This document shows, piece after piece, positions 7,816 to 16,642 of a stretch of DNA of 33,159 nt. Position 1 is the first letter of the stretch, and every line of letters begins with the position of its first letter. The notes below the pieces were generated by a model. That model saw nothing but the letters and a program-made list of their open reading frames with translations. It made no database searches and had not been told where the DNA came from. Origin of the DNA: Candidatus Heimdallarchaeota archaeon (GTDB lineage: Archaea > Asgardarchaeota > Heimdallarchaeia > Heimdallarchaeales > Heimdallarchaeaceae). Location: positions 1-33,159 of the forward strand of contig BPTM01000210.1 in the NCBI GenBank assembly GCA_023705945.1, in the 5' to 3' direction. The translations under genes and the position numbers were made by a program.

Positions 7816-9318
7816 ATGGATTCTGAACTAAAAGAGATTCTTAAAGGTATCAAAGGATTCAGAGACTTCTATCCTGAGGATTATGCTGAAATCAATAAGA
7901 TTCTAAATATTATGCGCGAAGTTTCTACTAAGTTCGGCTTTGAGGAATACGAGGGACCTTCCCTAGAATATGCTAAATTAATTGAGCACAAGTCTGGACA
8001 GGAATTGTATGACGAAATATACAGTCTGGAAGATCGAGAAAAGCGCAGATTAGTTCTTAGACCAGAACAAACTCCTACTTTAGCACGATTAATTGCGAAT
8101 CAACATCAAAGGTATCCCAAACCAATGAGGTGGTACTCTATTCCAAGAATATTCCGAGATGAAACACCTCAAAGGGGAAGAGTTAAAGAGCACTTTCAAT
8201 TTAATGCTGATATTATTGGTGTAGATCACGTTGGTGCTGATGCCGAGATTATTGCCCTAACTACTCAAATAATCAAGCTAGCGGGACTAAAGAAAGACGA
8301 GTTTGTCTGTACAATCAATAGCAGAGAATTAGTTCAAAATTATCTGAATAACCTAGGTGTCGAAAATCTACCTGATGTTATAAGAGCTATAGATTCTCGT
8401 GAAAAACATGTTCAGAGTTACATTAAACAAGATTTAATTAATAAAAAAATAGAGAAGGAGAAAGCTGATGATCTTTCTATGATTGTTAGGACTGTATGGA
8501 TGCAGGACCCAAAATTAGAAAAGTTCAGTTCAATTCTTCAGAAGGATTCTGACCTGGTTCCTTATGTTGATAGCTTAAAAGATATTGCTGAGAATGTAAT
8601 CAAGAAATCATTCAAAGAACTAGGTTTAACTGATCTTCAATCAGATCAGCTATATGCATTTTCAAATATCAGAGGTAATCCAAAAGCTTTCATTGAACAA
8701 ATGCAAAATGAGTTCGATTTAGATGAAGCAACCAAAGAAGTTCTAGACAAAATGAATGAACTTGCTGTCTATTTGAAAATGTTTGGAGTTATTGATACTT
8801 GCATTTATGATGCCTCTATAGCACGAGGACTTGATTACTACACAGGAATAGTGTTCGAGTTCTACGATACAACAGGTTCCGTCGTGAGAGCAATCGCTGG
8901 CGGAGGAAGATATGATCAACTCGTTGAAAGTTTTGGTGGGGGAAAGATTCCTAGTACTGGAATAGGTATGGGTGAAACCGTTCTCTATTCCATTCTAAAA
9001 GAGCAAGGAAAACTGGAAAAGTATAAACATCCTGCTATGGTCTATGTTGTACCAATGACAAAAGATGTCACTAACATTGCAACTGAAATAGTTTCAACTT
9101 TGAGAGATAATTTTGCAACATTATTTAATCCATTTGGCTGGAACCGTAAGAAACAACTCCAAGATGCAGTGAACAGGAATATTCCCTATGTGGTTATTGT
9201 TGGTAAAAGAGATTTAGAAAATAAGACTGTAACTCTTAAAAATCTAGAAACAAGAGAGGAATCTTTAGTACTAATCTCTGATTTAACAAAAGAATTAAAG
9301 AAGAGAATTACACAATAA
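7816..9318 (+). CDS. hisS: Histidyl-tRNA synthetase
   Basis: A 500-residue class II aminoacyl-tRNA synthetase that charges tRNA-His in the cytosol. It opens with the IKGFRDFYPED motif (12-22). LRPEQTPTLARL (81-92) and motif 2 FRDETPQRGRVKEHFQFNAD (113-132) bind ATP and histidine. The histidine-specific GLDYYTGIVFE lies in the 330s-340s, followed by motif 3 AGGGRYDQLVESFGG. The last ~95 residues are the anticodon-binding alpha/beta domain. It is longer than the usual ~420-residue bacterial enzyme because of an insertion between motif 2 and the HisA motif (about residues 165-300), as in archaeal/eukaryotic types. GLDYYTG separates it from the HisZ paralogue. ATG 7816 is within the sequence AACAAACCATGG. 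Confidence 0.96.
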   Translation: MDSELKEILKGIKGFRDFYPEDYAEINKILNIMREVSTKFGFEEYEGPSLEYAKLIEHKSGQELYDEIYSLEDREKRRLVLRPEQTPTLARLIANQHQRYPKPMRWYSIPRIFRDETPQRGRVKEHFQFNADIIGVDHVGADAEIIALTTQIIKLAGLKKDEFVCTINSRELVQNYLNNLGVENLPDVIRAIDSREKHVQSYIKQDLINKKIEKEKADDLSMIVRTVWMQDPKLEKFSSILQKDSDLVPYVDSLKDIAENVIKKSFKELGLTDLQSDQLYAFSNIRGNPKAFIEQMQNEFDLDEATKEVLDKMNELAVYLKMFGVIDTCIYDASIARGLDYYTGIVFEFYDTTGSVVRAIAGGGRYDQLVESFGGGKIPSTGIGMGETVLYSILKEQGKLEKYKHPAMVYVVPMTKDVTNIATEIVSTLRDNFATLFNPFGWNRKKQLQDAVNRNIPYVVIVGKRDLENKTVTLKNLETREESLVLISDLTKELKKRITQ

Positions 9319-9394
9319 ACACTCTATTTCTTACCAACTTCAAGAAAAATGGAAGAACAAAACAAATTTATTCCATTTCTTTATTTGTGTATTA

Positions 9395-10987
9395 ATGACC
9401 GTTTTATTACACAATTATCTTAAGTCTACAAAACCACAAACCTTTGCAAATAATGTAAAGGATAAATCTAAACTCACCAAAATTTTAGCAGATTTACAAC
9501 TGAAAAAATATCTGACTATAATTGACCTTGTAGAATATATGTTAACTGAGTGTAAAAAACAGTATAATTTGGGAAACAAAGATGAAGTAATGATAATATT
9601 ACGCCATGTTAAGGTTTTATTGCCATTAGTGCCTAAAACACTAACTGCATTTTTCTACTTAGCATTAGCAGATTCATTTTTGCTTTCTAATGATTATGAG
9701 GGAGCTGAAAAAGCAGTTAAAAAGGCAGATGCTCTCGCTCAGAAATTGAATAGTCCAGCAATACAGATTAAGGTATATAACATGCTGTTTGTTATAAATA
9801 GGACAATTGGAAAAGACAAAGCAATGAGTTTTCTCCTTAAATCTAAAGAACTGTCCGAAAAGCACAGTCTACATGAGAATATTGTATTTTGTGATGTTAA
9901 CATTGGTCTAGTGCATCTATTTAAAAAAGAAACAAACAAAGCAGTAGAATTTTGTTCAAATATTATTGATATAATTACCTCTAAACCTTACCCAAATGAA
10001 AAGATTATCATGCCTGCAGATTTCTTCTTACAATTGTTTTCAGAAAACCCTGGACTTGCAGTTGCTTCGAAGAATAAAAACATAATACTAAATGGTGTAG
10101 GGGTTGTTTTAAGAGCTATTAAGTTTCTTAAGTCAGATTATGAAGCAACTAGACGTTTAACAATACTTACTAGTATTTTGAAACTCTCAGATAGTTTACT
10201 AGAACCGTCAATAAAACAGATAGATGATTTCGTGGAAGGATTAAATCGTAATAAGAAAGCAATATATTATTCTGCTATCGCACAAGGTATTGCAGAATAC
10301 AAAGAGTACAAATTAGCTCTAGTTCACTTTGAGAAAGCGATAGAATTTTCTTCCTATTCACCAGATGATGAACAAAGACGGATTAGGAAAGGTTACGCAT
10401 ATACAATTGCTCAGCTTCTTGGAATATCTATGATATATGACCTTGCATCGTCTTCACAGACTACTCAATTACTAAAAAGACTAACATTGAAACTGAACAA
10501 TTCATGTTTAATTGGTGAAAAGAAAGTAGAATTTGCTAATGCTGTCAATGACTCTGATGCTGCATTTGCACTTTCTAGAAACTTGATAGAAGAAAAATTG
10601 CTTTTTTCGATTAAGGATAAGTATGAACTTAAAGACAATATAAGCAAATTCTTCTATAGAAATAGTAAGGAAGACATACTTGAAAATCTGGAAATCTTTG
10701 TTATTGCCTCTTTAAACCACGATGATGAAATACAGTCACTCCTATTTGTAGGTACAACAATGGATGAAAAGGATTTAAGGAAGAACCGAAAAGTGTTCTC
10801 AGGATATCAAATAATTGGACACATTTTACCCAAAAAGCTAAGAGAAAATAAGCACAAAGAGGACTTTGTTATTAAATTTCTGAGTGATCTATTAAGAGCT
10901 CCTCAGCGTTTCAAAAAGATAGAAATTTTAATACCAGGTGACGACATTACAATATCTTACAAGCCTCTATTTCCGGTGAAAAAGTAA
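9395..10987 (+). CDS. TPR/helical-repeat protein with a C-terminal alpha/beta region
   Basis: A 530-residue protein of unknown function. Residues about 60-330 are helix pairs with TPR-like spacing: LALADSFLLSNDYEGAEKAV (~89-108), VNIGLVHLFKKETNKAVEF, and later IAQGIAEYKEYKLALVHFEK, which is the clearest TPR. The last ~130 residues look different: a helical part, then strands including IEILIPGDDITISYKP. There is no signal peptide, no membrane segment and no catalytic motif, so a cytosolic scaffold role is the most that can be said. The ATG at 9395 has AAATTTATT about 28 nt upstream (9362-9372), consistent with a leaderless transcript. It is convergent with the smaller TPR gene, with a single base between the two stop codons. 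Confidence 0.72.
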   Translation: MTVLLHNYLKSTKPQTFANNVKDKSKLTKILADLQLKKYLTIIDLVEYMLTECKKQYNLGNKDEVMIILRHVKVLLPLVPKTLTAFFYLALADSFLLSNDYEGAEKAVKKADALAQKLNSPAIQIKVYNMLFVINRTIGKDKAMSFLLKSKELSEKHSLHENIVFCDVNIGLVHLFKKETNKAVEFCSNIIDIITSKPYPNEKIIMPADFFLQLFSENPGLAVASKNKNIILNGVGVVLRAIKFLKSDYEATRRLTILTSILKLSDSLLEPSIKQIDDFVEGLNRNKKAIYYSAIAQGIAEYKEYKLALVHFEKAIEFSSYSPDDEQRRIRKGYAYTIAQLLGISMIYDLASSSQTTQLLKRLTLKLNNSCLIGEKKVEFANAVNDSDAAFALSRNLIEEKLLFSIKDKYELKDNISKFFYRNSKEDILENLEIFVIASLNHDDEIQSLLFVGTTMDEKDLRKNRKVFSGYQIIGHILPKKLRENKHKEDFVIKFLSDLLRAPQRFKKIEILIPGDDITISYKPLFPVKK

Positions 10988-10988
10988 A

Positions 10989-11789
10989 CTAGCCAGAAAA
11001 CATAGAAATAATTGTATTTTGTACAGAACTGATTTTTTCATGATTATAATTAGCCTTTTTCATTTGGTTTATTGCTTCGTACATGTATTCTTTAGCTTTA
11101 GGTTTTTTCTTAAGCTCAAAATATATTCGACCAATTAGTATTGCAATTGTGATTACATTATCGTGATTATTTGTTTCCCTGAAATAATTGAATGCGGGAG
11201 AGAGAAACTTTAGAGCAGTTGAATGATTAGATTGGGAGATTAATTCATGTCCTAAATCAAATTCGCACTCTGCCTTCATTCTGTTATTTTTTGCTTTTTT
11301 ATAATAATCAAGCGCTGTTTTGTAGGCTTCAACAATATTAACTTGATGATCAATCGAATCCGAAAGATCCATTTGATATGCTTCAGCTAGATTCCTCCAT
11401 GAATCAGCTATTTTCTCTGTGTCTTTTAGGTTAGTGAAAATGTGTATTGATTCCAATAAATACTGTCTGCTATTCCTGAACTCACCTTTTTCCTTATAGA
11501 TTTCTCCAAGAGCAAGAGCACATTCCCCTAATTTAGCTAGTTTGTTAAGTTCTTTGAATCTAGAATATGCTCGAGCAAACATCAATTTAGATTGATCAAG
11601 ATGAGTAATGTTGAAATATGCAGAAGCTAAAAGAAGTGAACTTTCAGCAGATTTTTCTTTATTACCTGTTGTTGTATACATCTCTTGTGCATACATTAAA
11701 TCCTTTATACAACTCTGATAATTACCTTTGAGGAATCCTTCTTTTCCTCGCAAGAAGAAGAAATTTGCATTGGTATTATGGTCATTCAT
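10989..11789 (-). CDS. TPR-repeat protein
   Basis: A 266-residue protein made almost entirely of tetratricopeptide repeats, about six, of the kinesin-light-chain style with ~40-residue periodicity. Examples are FFFLRGKEGFLKGNYQSCIK (10-29), ALALGEIYKEKGEFRNSRQY, WRNLAEAYQ and FDLGHELISQSNHSTALKFL. Such arrays bind peptides or partner proteins and have no enzymatic activity. There is no signal peptide. A TATA-like ACTATATAATAAA (about 11839-11852, minus strand) is ~55 nt upstream of the ATG. It lies tail to tail with the 530-residue TPR-like gene (1-nt gap), so the two transcripts must overlap at their 3' ends. The partner is unknown. Confidence 0.82.
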   Translation of the reverse strand: MNDHNTNANFFFLRGKEGFLKGNYQSCIKDLMYAQEMYTTTGNKEKSAESSLLLASAYFNITHLDQSKLMFARAYSRFKELNKLAKLGECALALGEIYKEKGEFRNSRQYLLESIHIFTNLKDTEKIADSWRNLAEAYQMDLSDSIDHQVNIVEAYKTALDYYKKAKNNRMKAECEFDLGHELISQSNHSTALKFLSPAFNYFRETNNHDNVITIAILIGRIYFELKKKPKAKEYMYEAINQMKKANYNHEKISSVQNTIISMFSG

Positions 11790-11891
11790 GTATATTTGCC
11801 CCTAGCCCACTTACCTTTCTATACTAAGATATGCATGATTTATTATATAGTTTCTAGTAGTTTACTCCGCAAAAAAGTGGGAAAAGAGGAA

Positions 11892-13643
11892 TTAGTTTTT
11901 CTTATAAAATAGCGGTTTTTCCTCGTAACTTAATTTTACTGTATCCCAATTTATCTCTCTTGAAAGCGTTCTCTTACCCACATCATCAGTTTTGTTGACT
12001 CTTCTCGCATGTAAAAACTCATTAGCCTTTCTTTGAAGCGATCTTCTCTGATATGTTGGTTCTGATCTTGCGAGCGTCATTGCTGTTTTGGCTTGTTTTT
12101 CTGCTAATATTCCGACTAATAGTTTTTCACCGAAAACAAATTCTACAAGTCTATAGAGACCTACATCTTGTTTATCACTATAAAACGCTTCTTCAGGAAT
12201 AACTGAAATCGTTTCTACTTTCTTCATTGCTGAAATAAACAATTTCCCAACTTCAACAAGACTAATAATTGGATCGAGAAATTCAGAAGGAAATGCGACA
12301 GTCGCTTCTGAATAGAAAATTGTAGGTTGAATTTCTTTTTGTTCTGACTCAATTAATCCACTTATTATGAAATTATCTTCACGATATGTATCATAAATCT
12401 CTAACCCTAACCCTATTCCAGAAACACTGGCGATGAGAATTTCATCTAAAATCAACCGATACCACTTATCTATTGGTTGTGGTGTTTTTGCAGCTTTCAC
12501 CGTTTTAGTTTTTTGCTTTTTCTTTCTAAATCCTAAAAATAGTTTTTTGAAAAATCCTTTTGTCTCCTCTTTTTCAATTATCTCTTCGACTACTTCACGT
12601 TCTTCTTTTTCTCTCTGAAGAACTTGGATAATCGGGAGATGTTTTGCATACTTCTCAAGAGCCTTTAGATCATCTAGCTTGAGTTTCAATAATGATTCTA
12701 TTTCCTTCATATTAATATCATCTAAAGGTGAAAGCAATCCAATCCAACCTTCTGCACCGGTAGTTTGGGAATTTGCAATGATGAAGTTTATCTCAGGAGA
12801 AGAGGTTGAGAATTTTCCTGCAAGTCTCATATATTTCAAAATATGCGGATTATTTGAATCCATTAACGGTATACATTTCTTGAATTCCTTATGAATCTGT
12901 ACTGAATTCTTAGCTGGTAGAAGTGATTCAAACCAATCCTTTTTCGATATATCTTGATTCCATACAGCATAGTAGAACATAGAGGAATCTTTGAAATAAG
13001 GTATGGGAACAGCTGGATTGGGTTCCCCAACAGTTTCCCCAATGAAGTTATTTGCAATTATATGTGCTAAAAGACCCACTTCATTAGAGTGGAGCATTTC
13101 CTGGCTGTTAGCCCATTTCTTTTGAGTTGTAGAAAATATTGTTTGGCACATAGCTGTTTCCATTAGAAAAACTATCCACCAATTTGGGATAATATTCATT
13201 TTGTCAGAAATGTATTCCAGATGGTGTCGAACAAAGTAATCAGCCACCAATGCTGCAGCAATTTGCTTTGCAACTCCTCTGTCCATTAAATAATAGTAAC
13301 GCTTTCTTAGCATAGAAGCAACTCTATATGAAAACGCCACAATATATGTTAATTCGTACCACATTTCATCATTGGTAATGTTCAAGTTCATCCAGAATTC
13401 TATTATTTCTTTCCTTCTGTCATTATCTTTAAGTTCAAATTTCACTTCTGATGACATTATAATATAATCTGCTGTATATAGCGCAGAGACTATCAAATTT
13501 TTGGGTCGCGAATATTCTTGTTCAAACTTTTCGACTAGTTCAGAGTTTAGGTTTAGGTACCTTTCAAACAATTGACGAAGCTGATGAATTCTTACAGTTT
13601 CATAGTATTCTTTTTCTAAGAATTGCGTGATACTCTCTTTCAT
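11892..13643 (-). CDS. Large orphan protein, two helical domains joined by a charged linker
   Basis: A 583-residue protein that I do not recognise. Residues 1 to about 345 are predominantly helical and rich in Tyr/Trp/Phe (for example YYLMDRGVAKQIAAALVADY). A strongly charged linker, about 345-390, moves from acidic (KEEREVVEEIIEKEE) to basic (FRKKKQKTK). A second alpha/beta region follows, about 395-500, with SVSGIGLGLEIYDTY and FYSEATVAFPSEF, reminiscent of a sensor-like or roadblock/longin-type sheet but not assignable. The C-terminus is basic (QRRSLQRKANEFLHARR). No membrane segment or signal peptide is seen; the linker suggests binding to a partner or membrane surface. The upstream region is AT-rich with a TATA-like stretch at about 13661-13675. 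Confidence 0.7.
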   Translation of the reverse strand: MKESITQFLEKEYYETVRIHQLRQLFERYLNLNSELVEKFEQEYSRPKNLIVSALYTADYIIMSSEVKFELKDNDRRKEIIEFWMNLNITNDEMWYELTYIVAFSYRVASMLRKRYYYLMDRGVAKQIAAALVADYFVRHHLEYISDKMNIIPNWWIVFLMETAMCQTIFSTTQKKWANSQEMLHSNEVGLLAHIIANNFIGETVGEPNPAVPIPYFKDSSMFYYAVWNQDISKKDWFESLLPAKNSVQIHKEFKKCIPLMDSNNPHILKYMRLAGKFSTSSPEINFIIANSQTTGAEGWIGLLSPLDDINMKEIESLLKLKLDDLKALEKYAKHLPIIQVLQREKEEREVVEEIIEKEETKGFFKKLFLGFRKKKQKTKTVKAAKTPQPIDKWYRLILDEILIASVSGIGLGLEIYDTYREDNFIISGLIESEQKEIQPTIFYSEATVAFPSEFLDPIISLVEVGKLFISAMKKVETISVIPEEAFYSDKQDVGLYRLVEFVFGEKLLVGILAEKQAKTAMTLARSEPTYQRRSLQRKANEFLHARRVNKTDDVGKRTLSREINWDTVKLSYEEKPLFYKKN

Positions 13644-13720
13644 ATCTATGATAAAGAATTAATAAAAATTAAACTTATCGCAAAGATAAACTTATTTTAT
13701 ATGACAATAATTTGTTAAAT

Positions 13721-13796
13721 AGCGTGAATTATGATGAAGGTTTTACCGTTTGAGCTAATGGCAATGTAAAGAACGGCACCTCTGAGTTTACGCCAC
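13721..13796 (+). ncRNA. Candidate box C/D guide RNA (2'-O-methylation sRNA)
   Basis: The elements occur in the order and spacing of archaeal C/D sRNAs. C box ATGATGA is at 13731-13737; 12 nt later comes a D'-like TTGA (13750-13753); 9 nt later a degenerate C'-like AATGTAA (13763-13769); and 12 nt later D box CTGA (13782-13785). The flanks can pair as a terminal stem (GCGTGAA at 13722-13728 with TTACGC at 13788-13793). TTTTATA at 13695-13701 lies about 25 nt before the predicted 5' end. The two 12-nt spacers would be the guides; by the N+5 rule they would target a U (D' guide, base 13745) and a G (D guide, base 13777). The targets were not identified. The RNA is antisense to neither gene. Confidence 0.55.
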
Positions 13797-13804
13797 TCTT
13801 TGTC

Positions 13805-15196
13805 CTATTTTAAACCATCAACTTTGTTGTATTTGTTCCAAAACCTTCGATAAAATATACTTGTATTTGTTTCAATTGGAAGATTAATTATTTTATTTAT
13901 CCACTCACCGGTTAACTTTTGACTTTCATTAAACGAATCTGTTGTGATTTTCTTCATTTTTGTTAAAACAGCCTTTGTTGGCTTTCCTGATAAACTTTTG
14001 AGAATTGTGTTAACCTTTTTAACATATTTTCCCTCTAATCTATTTCGGTCTTCCTTGTATGTTCCTAACCTCCTTTGATAGTCTAAAAGAACCAATCTGT
14101 GAAGTTTCTCATGTTGCCACCAGAGAGCTTTCTCATTGTATTTTTCATCTCCCAGGATTGGTTTTTTGCTGAAACCTGCTTTAGGCAAGAATACAGGTTT
14201 GAATGTGCTTGTACATGGTCCTGATGTACCTGTAACCCAGTGAACTTGAATGTCTTTTTTCAGATGAGAGACGATAGACCCAGTAGATTGATCTGGTAAT
14301 ACAAAACTTGTAGCATGGTGACAAGGACTCTTGGGTGAAGCTTTTGATGCTGACCAAGTAGCTTCTTCTTCTGGTTTGATATTGTGATTCCTAAGAACTT
14401 CCATTACGTCTTCTGGAGTAATTTTGCCTTTATTTCTTAATAGAAGAGCTGTAGTACATTGTTGACGGTCAAAACCCTTTGCATAATATTGAGTTCTATA
14501 TTTGGACTCTGTAAAAACATGATATATACGGAATTTAGGAATAAAATTGTTTACAAAATGGAAATCATCTTCACTCTTACAGTAACCCTTGTTGATAGCG
14601 TGATTTATTAGCTCTGGATGAATAAGATCATATTCGCTACCTATTGAGAGAGTGTTTGATATTGTACGTATTCCTTTAACCTTTTCTGCTATCCAAAATC
14701 TATCAGCTGTTTCCAAAACCCAGGCTTCTTTTGTATCAGCAATTATGAATGAATTATGGTAATTACGACCTTTGATTCCATAGGTACATTCCCCCCCTTG
14801 GCCATACTTCTCCAACAGGTTGGTTATTGTTTCAAGTGCTTCTTTTGCAGTTTTTGATCTTTCTACTGCTAGACGCATCATATCCATACCGAGCAAACCT
14901 GTATCACGTATGGGCTCCTTGCTCCAAACCGCTTCATTACCGATTGTTACACCATATTCATTACTACCCATTTCACAACCAAACATCCAAAATGGTTTCA
15001 ATAGGAGTACATCATATGTTTCCTTTACTTGTGGAATTGTGATATATGTACATTTAACTTTAGCATTAACTCCATATTTTTTCCCTTTTAAATATTCAAT
15101 GTTATGAACCTCGTTAGGAGTACGATTTGAATTTTTACCTAAAATAACACTACCATCTTTGGTAGACTTACCTACAGCAACTACTGTGTCACACAT
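13805..15196 (-). CDS. Secernin-like peptidase C69 family (Ntn) hydrolase
   Basis: A 463-residue Ntn-fold hydrolase of the C69/secernin family (COG4690). The N-terminus MCDTVVAVGKSTKDGSVILG gives Cys2 as the nucleophile after Met removal, followed by the family's GKNSNRTPNEVHNIEYL stretch, which is notably close to the eukaryotic secernin pattern. GSNEYGVTIGNEAVW and FIIADTKEAWVLETA are further family signatures. Bacterial members are dipeptidases; the function of secernins is poorly defined, so only hydrolysis of an amide bond can be inferred. There is no signal peptide: Met-Cys must be the start for autocatalysis, which supports ATG 15196. It lies 57 nt downstream of the M20 peptidase stop on the same strand, so the two may form a peptide-degradation pair. 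Confidence 0.85.
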   Translation of the reverse strand: MCDTVVAVGKSTKDGSVILGKNSNRTPNEVHNIEYLKGKKYGVNAKVKCTYITIPQVKETYDVLLLKPFWMFGCEMGSNEYGVTIGNEAVWSKEPIRDTGLLGMDMMRLAVERSKTAKEALETITNLLEKYGQGGECTYGIKGRNYHNSFIIADTKEAWVLETADRFWIAEKVKGIRTISNTLSIGSEYDLIHPELINHAINKGYCKSEDDFHFVNNFIPKFRIYHVFTESKYRTQYYAKGFDRQQCTTALLLRNKGKITPEDVMEVLRNHNIKPEEEATWSASKASPKSPCHHATSFVLPDQSTGSIVSHLKKDIQVHWVTGTSGPCTSTFKPVFLPKAGFSKKPILGDEKYNEKALWWQHEKLHRLVLLDYQRRLGTYKEDRNRLEGKYVKKVNTILKSLSGKPTKAVLTKMKKITTDSFNESQKLTGEWINKIINLPIETNTSIFYRRFWNKYNKVDGLK

Positions 15197-15253
15197 ATAA
15201 CAACTGTGAATCGTACTTACTAAAAAAGAATTTGTTCTCCCAACTTTAATAAC

Positions 15254-16591
15254 CTAAAAAGTATGAACTAATGTTGCTATGGTTTTCATCCCTTGAATCC
15301 AATCTTCTATTATCAGATTTTCATTTGGTGCATGAGCATTCCCGTCTGGGTGACCTGTTCCTATAGAAACGCACGGAACATTTTCGAAAAGATACATTGG
15401 TCCAGATCCCCCTACAAGTGGCCATACAATCGGTTCATGCTTGTAAACATCTCTAAAGGTTTGAATTATGGTTTGAGCAAAAGGATCTGTTCTCTTTGTT
15501 ATTGCTGCAGGATAACCATCCCAACTACTGATTTCTATGTGTTGGAATTTAAGCGCATCTAAGTGTGCTCTGATTTTATTAACTAAATCTTTCGGGTCTT
15601 GCCCTGGTACAAGCCGGCAATCTACTTTTGCAAAGGCTTCATTAGGAGTTACAGTTTTGCTACCTTCTCCCTGATAACCTGACCATGTACCACATATGTT
15701 AAGTGTTGGTTCAAGGAAATATTTCATTTTCATTTCCAAGCCAGATAACCCTTTTCTAAATTCTTCAACTCCGAAGGTTTCTTTCATTTCTTCTTCTTTT
15801 AGGTCAAAATCTTCAATTTCCTTTAGTTCTTCTTCAGTTGGTTGAGGAATGTTGTCATAAAACCCCTTCACTAACACTTTATCGTCACGATTCTTCAATT
15901 GAGATAATGCCCAGACTAGCTCATATGCAGCATTGTCTACAAATTGTGTGTAACCACTATGGACATCTCTTCCAATAGTTTTTGTCCTCATATGCAGATA
16001 GAGTATTCCCTTTACTCCAAGGTAAATTTGTTGGATTCCTTCCTTGGTTCTTCCCCCAAACTCCCAGATGATACCATCAGCTTTCAATGCAAAATCTCTG
16101 TTTTTTTTAATGAAATAAGGTAAACTCGGTGAACCAATTTCTTCTTCTCCTTCAATAAGAAACTTGATGTTAATTGGAGGTTTTTCATAAATCTCGTTGT
16201 ATGCTTTAATAGCTTGTAATCTGCAGACAATTTCGTTCTTGTTATCAGTTACACCTCTAGCGAAGATTTTACCATTTTTGATAGTAGGTTCAAAAGGAGG
16301 AGATTCCCATAAATCTAAAGGATCCTCAGGTTGAACATCATAGTGATCATAGAACAGAATTGTTTTTTCAGCTCCAACATTCATTTCTGCACAAAAAACG
16401 GGTTTCGTAGGAGTTTCACCAATGAAGTAATCAAATCCTGCTTCTCCGAATATCTTTGAAAGATAATCAATAGCTTCATCATGGCCAGTATTTTTTGCTG
16501 CCACACTAGGAATACGAAGTAAATCAAAAAGAATGTTCTGACTCTCTTGTTTTCTACCATCGATATTTTCAAAAACATCATTAATACTCAT
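15254..16591 (-). CDS. M20-family metallopeptidase (carboxypeptidase/dipeptidase)
   Basis: A 445-residue zinc-dependent M20 peptidase (ArgE/DapE/carnosinase group), cytosolic. Visible metal-site motifs are YDHYDVQP (His ligand plus Asp), ARGVTDNKNE (bridging Asp), EGEEEIGS (catalytic Glu and ligand Glu), and a C-terminal GTGHPDGNAHAPNE (final His ligand). The dimerisation domain, with its catalytic GRDVHSG, is inserted mid-protein. The frame extends 7 codons upstream to 16612, but CTTTTAAAAT (16609-16618) lies about 24 nt before the ATG at 16591, as expected for a leaderless mRNA, so I chose the inner Met (MSINDVFENI). Downstream on the same strand is a C69 hydrolase; both may recycle dipeptides. 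The exact substrate is unknown. Confidence 0.93.
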   Translation of the reverse strand: MSINDVFENIDGRKQESQNILFDLLRIPSVAAKNTGHDEAIDYLSKIFGEAGFDYFIGETPTKPVFCAEMNVGAEKTILFYDHYDVQPEDPLDLWESPPFEPTIKNGKIFARGVTDNKNEIVCRLQAIKAYNEIYEKPPINIKFLIEGEEEIGSPSLPYFIKKNRDFALKADGIIWEFGGRTKEGIQQIYLGVKGILYLHMRTKTIGRDVHSGYTQFVDNAAYELVWALSQLKNRDDKVLVKGFYDNIPQPTEEELKEIEDFDLKEEEMKETFGVEEFRKGLSGLEMKMKYFLEPTLNICGTWSGYQGEGSKTVTPNEAFAKVDCRLVPGQDPKDLVNKIRAHLDALKFQHIEISSWDGYPAAITKRTDPFAQTIIQTFRDVYKHEPIVWPLVGGSGPMYLFENVPCVSIGTGHPDGNAHAPNENLIIEDWIQGMKTIATLVHTF

Positions 16592-16642
16592 AAGGAGAAA
16601 AAAGGTTTTCATTTTAAAAGGATTGTTGGGAAGAGAAGAGCA

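Noticed and set aside
14820-15107. Plus-strand frames inside the C69 gene and other long antisense frames (for example in thermosome, Sir2 and fumarase genes)
   Set aside because: They lie wholly within well-supported genes on the other strand, have low-complexity or cysteine/serine-rich translations and no start signals.
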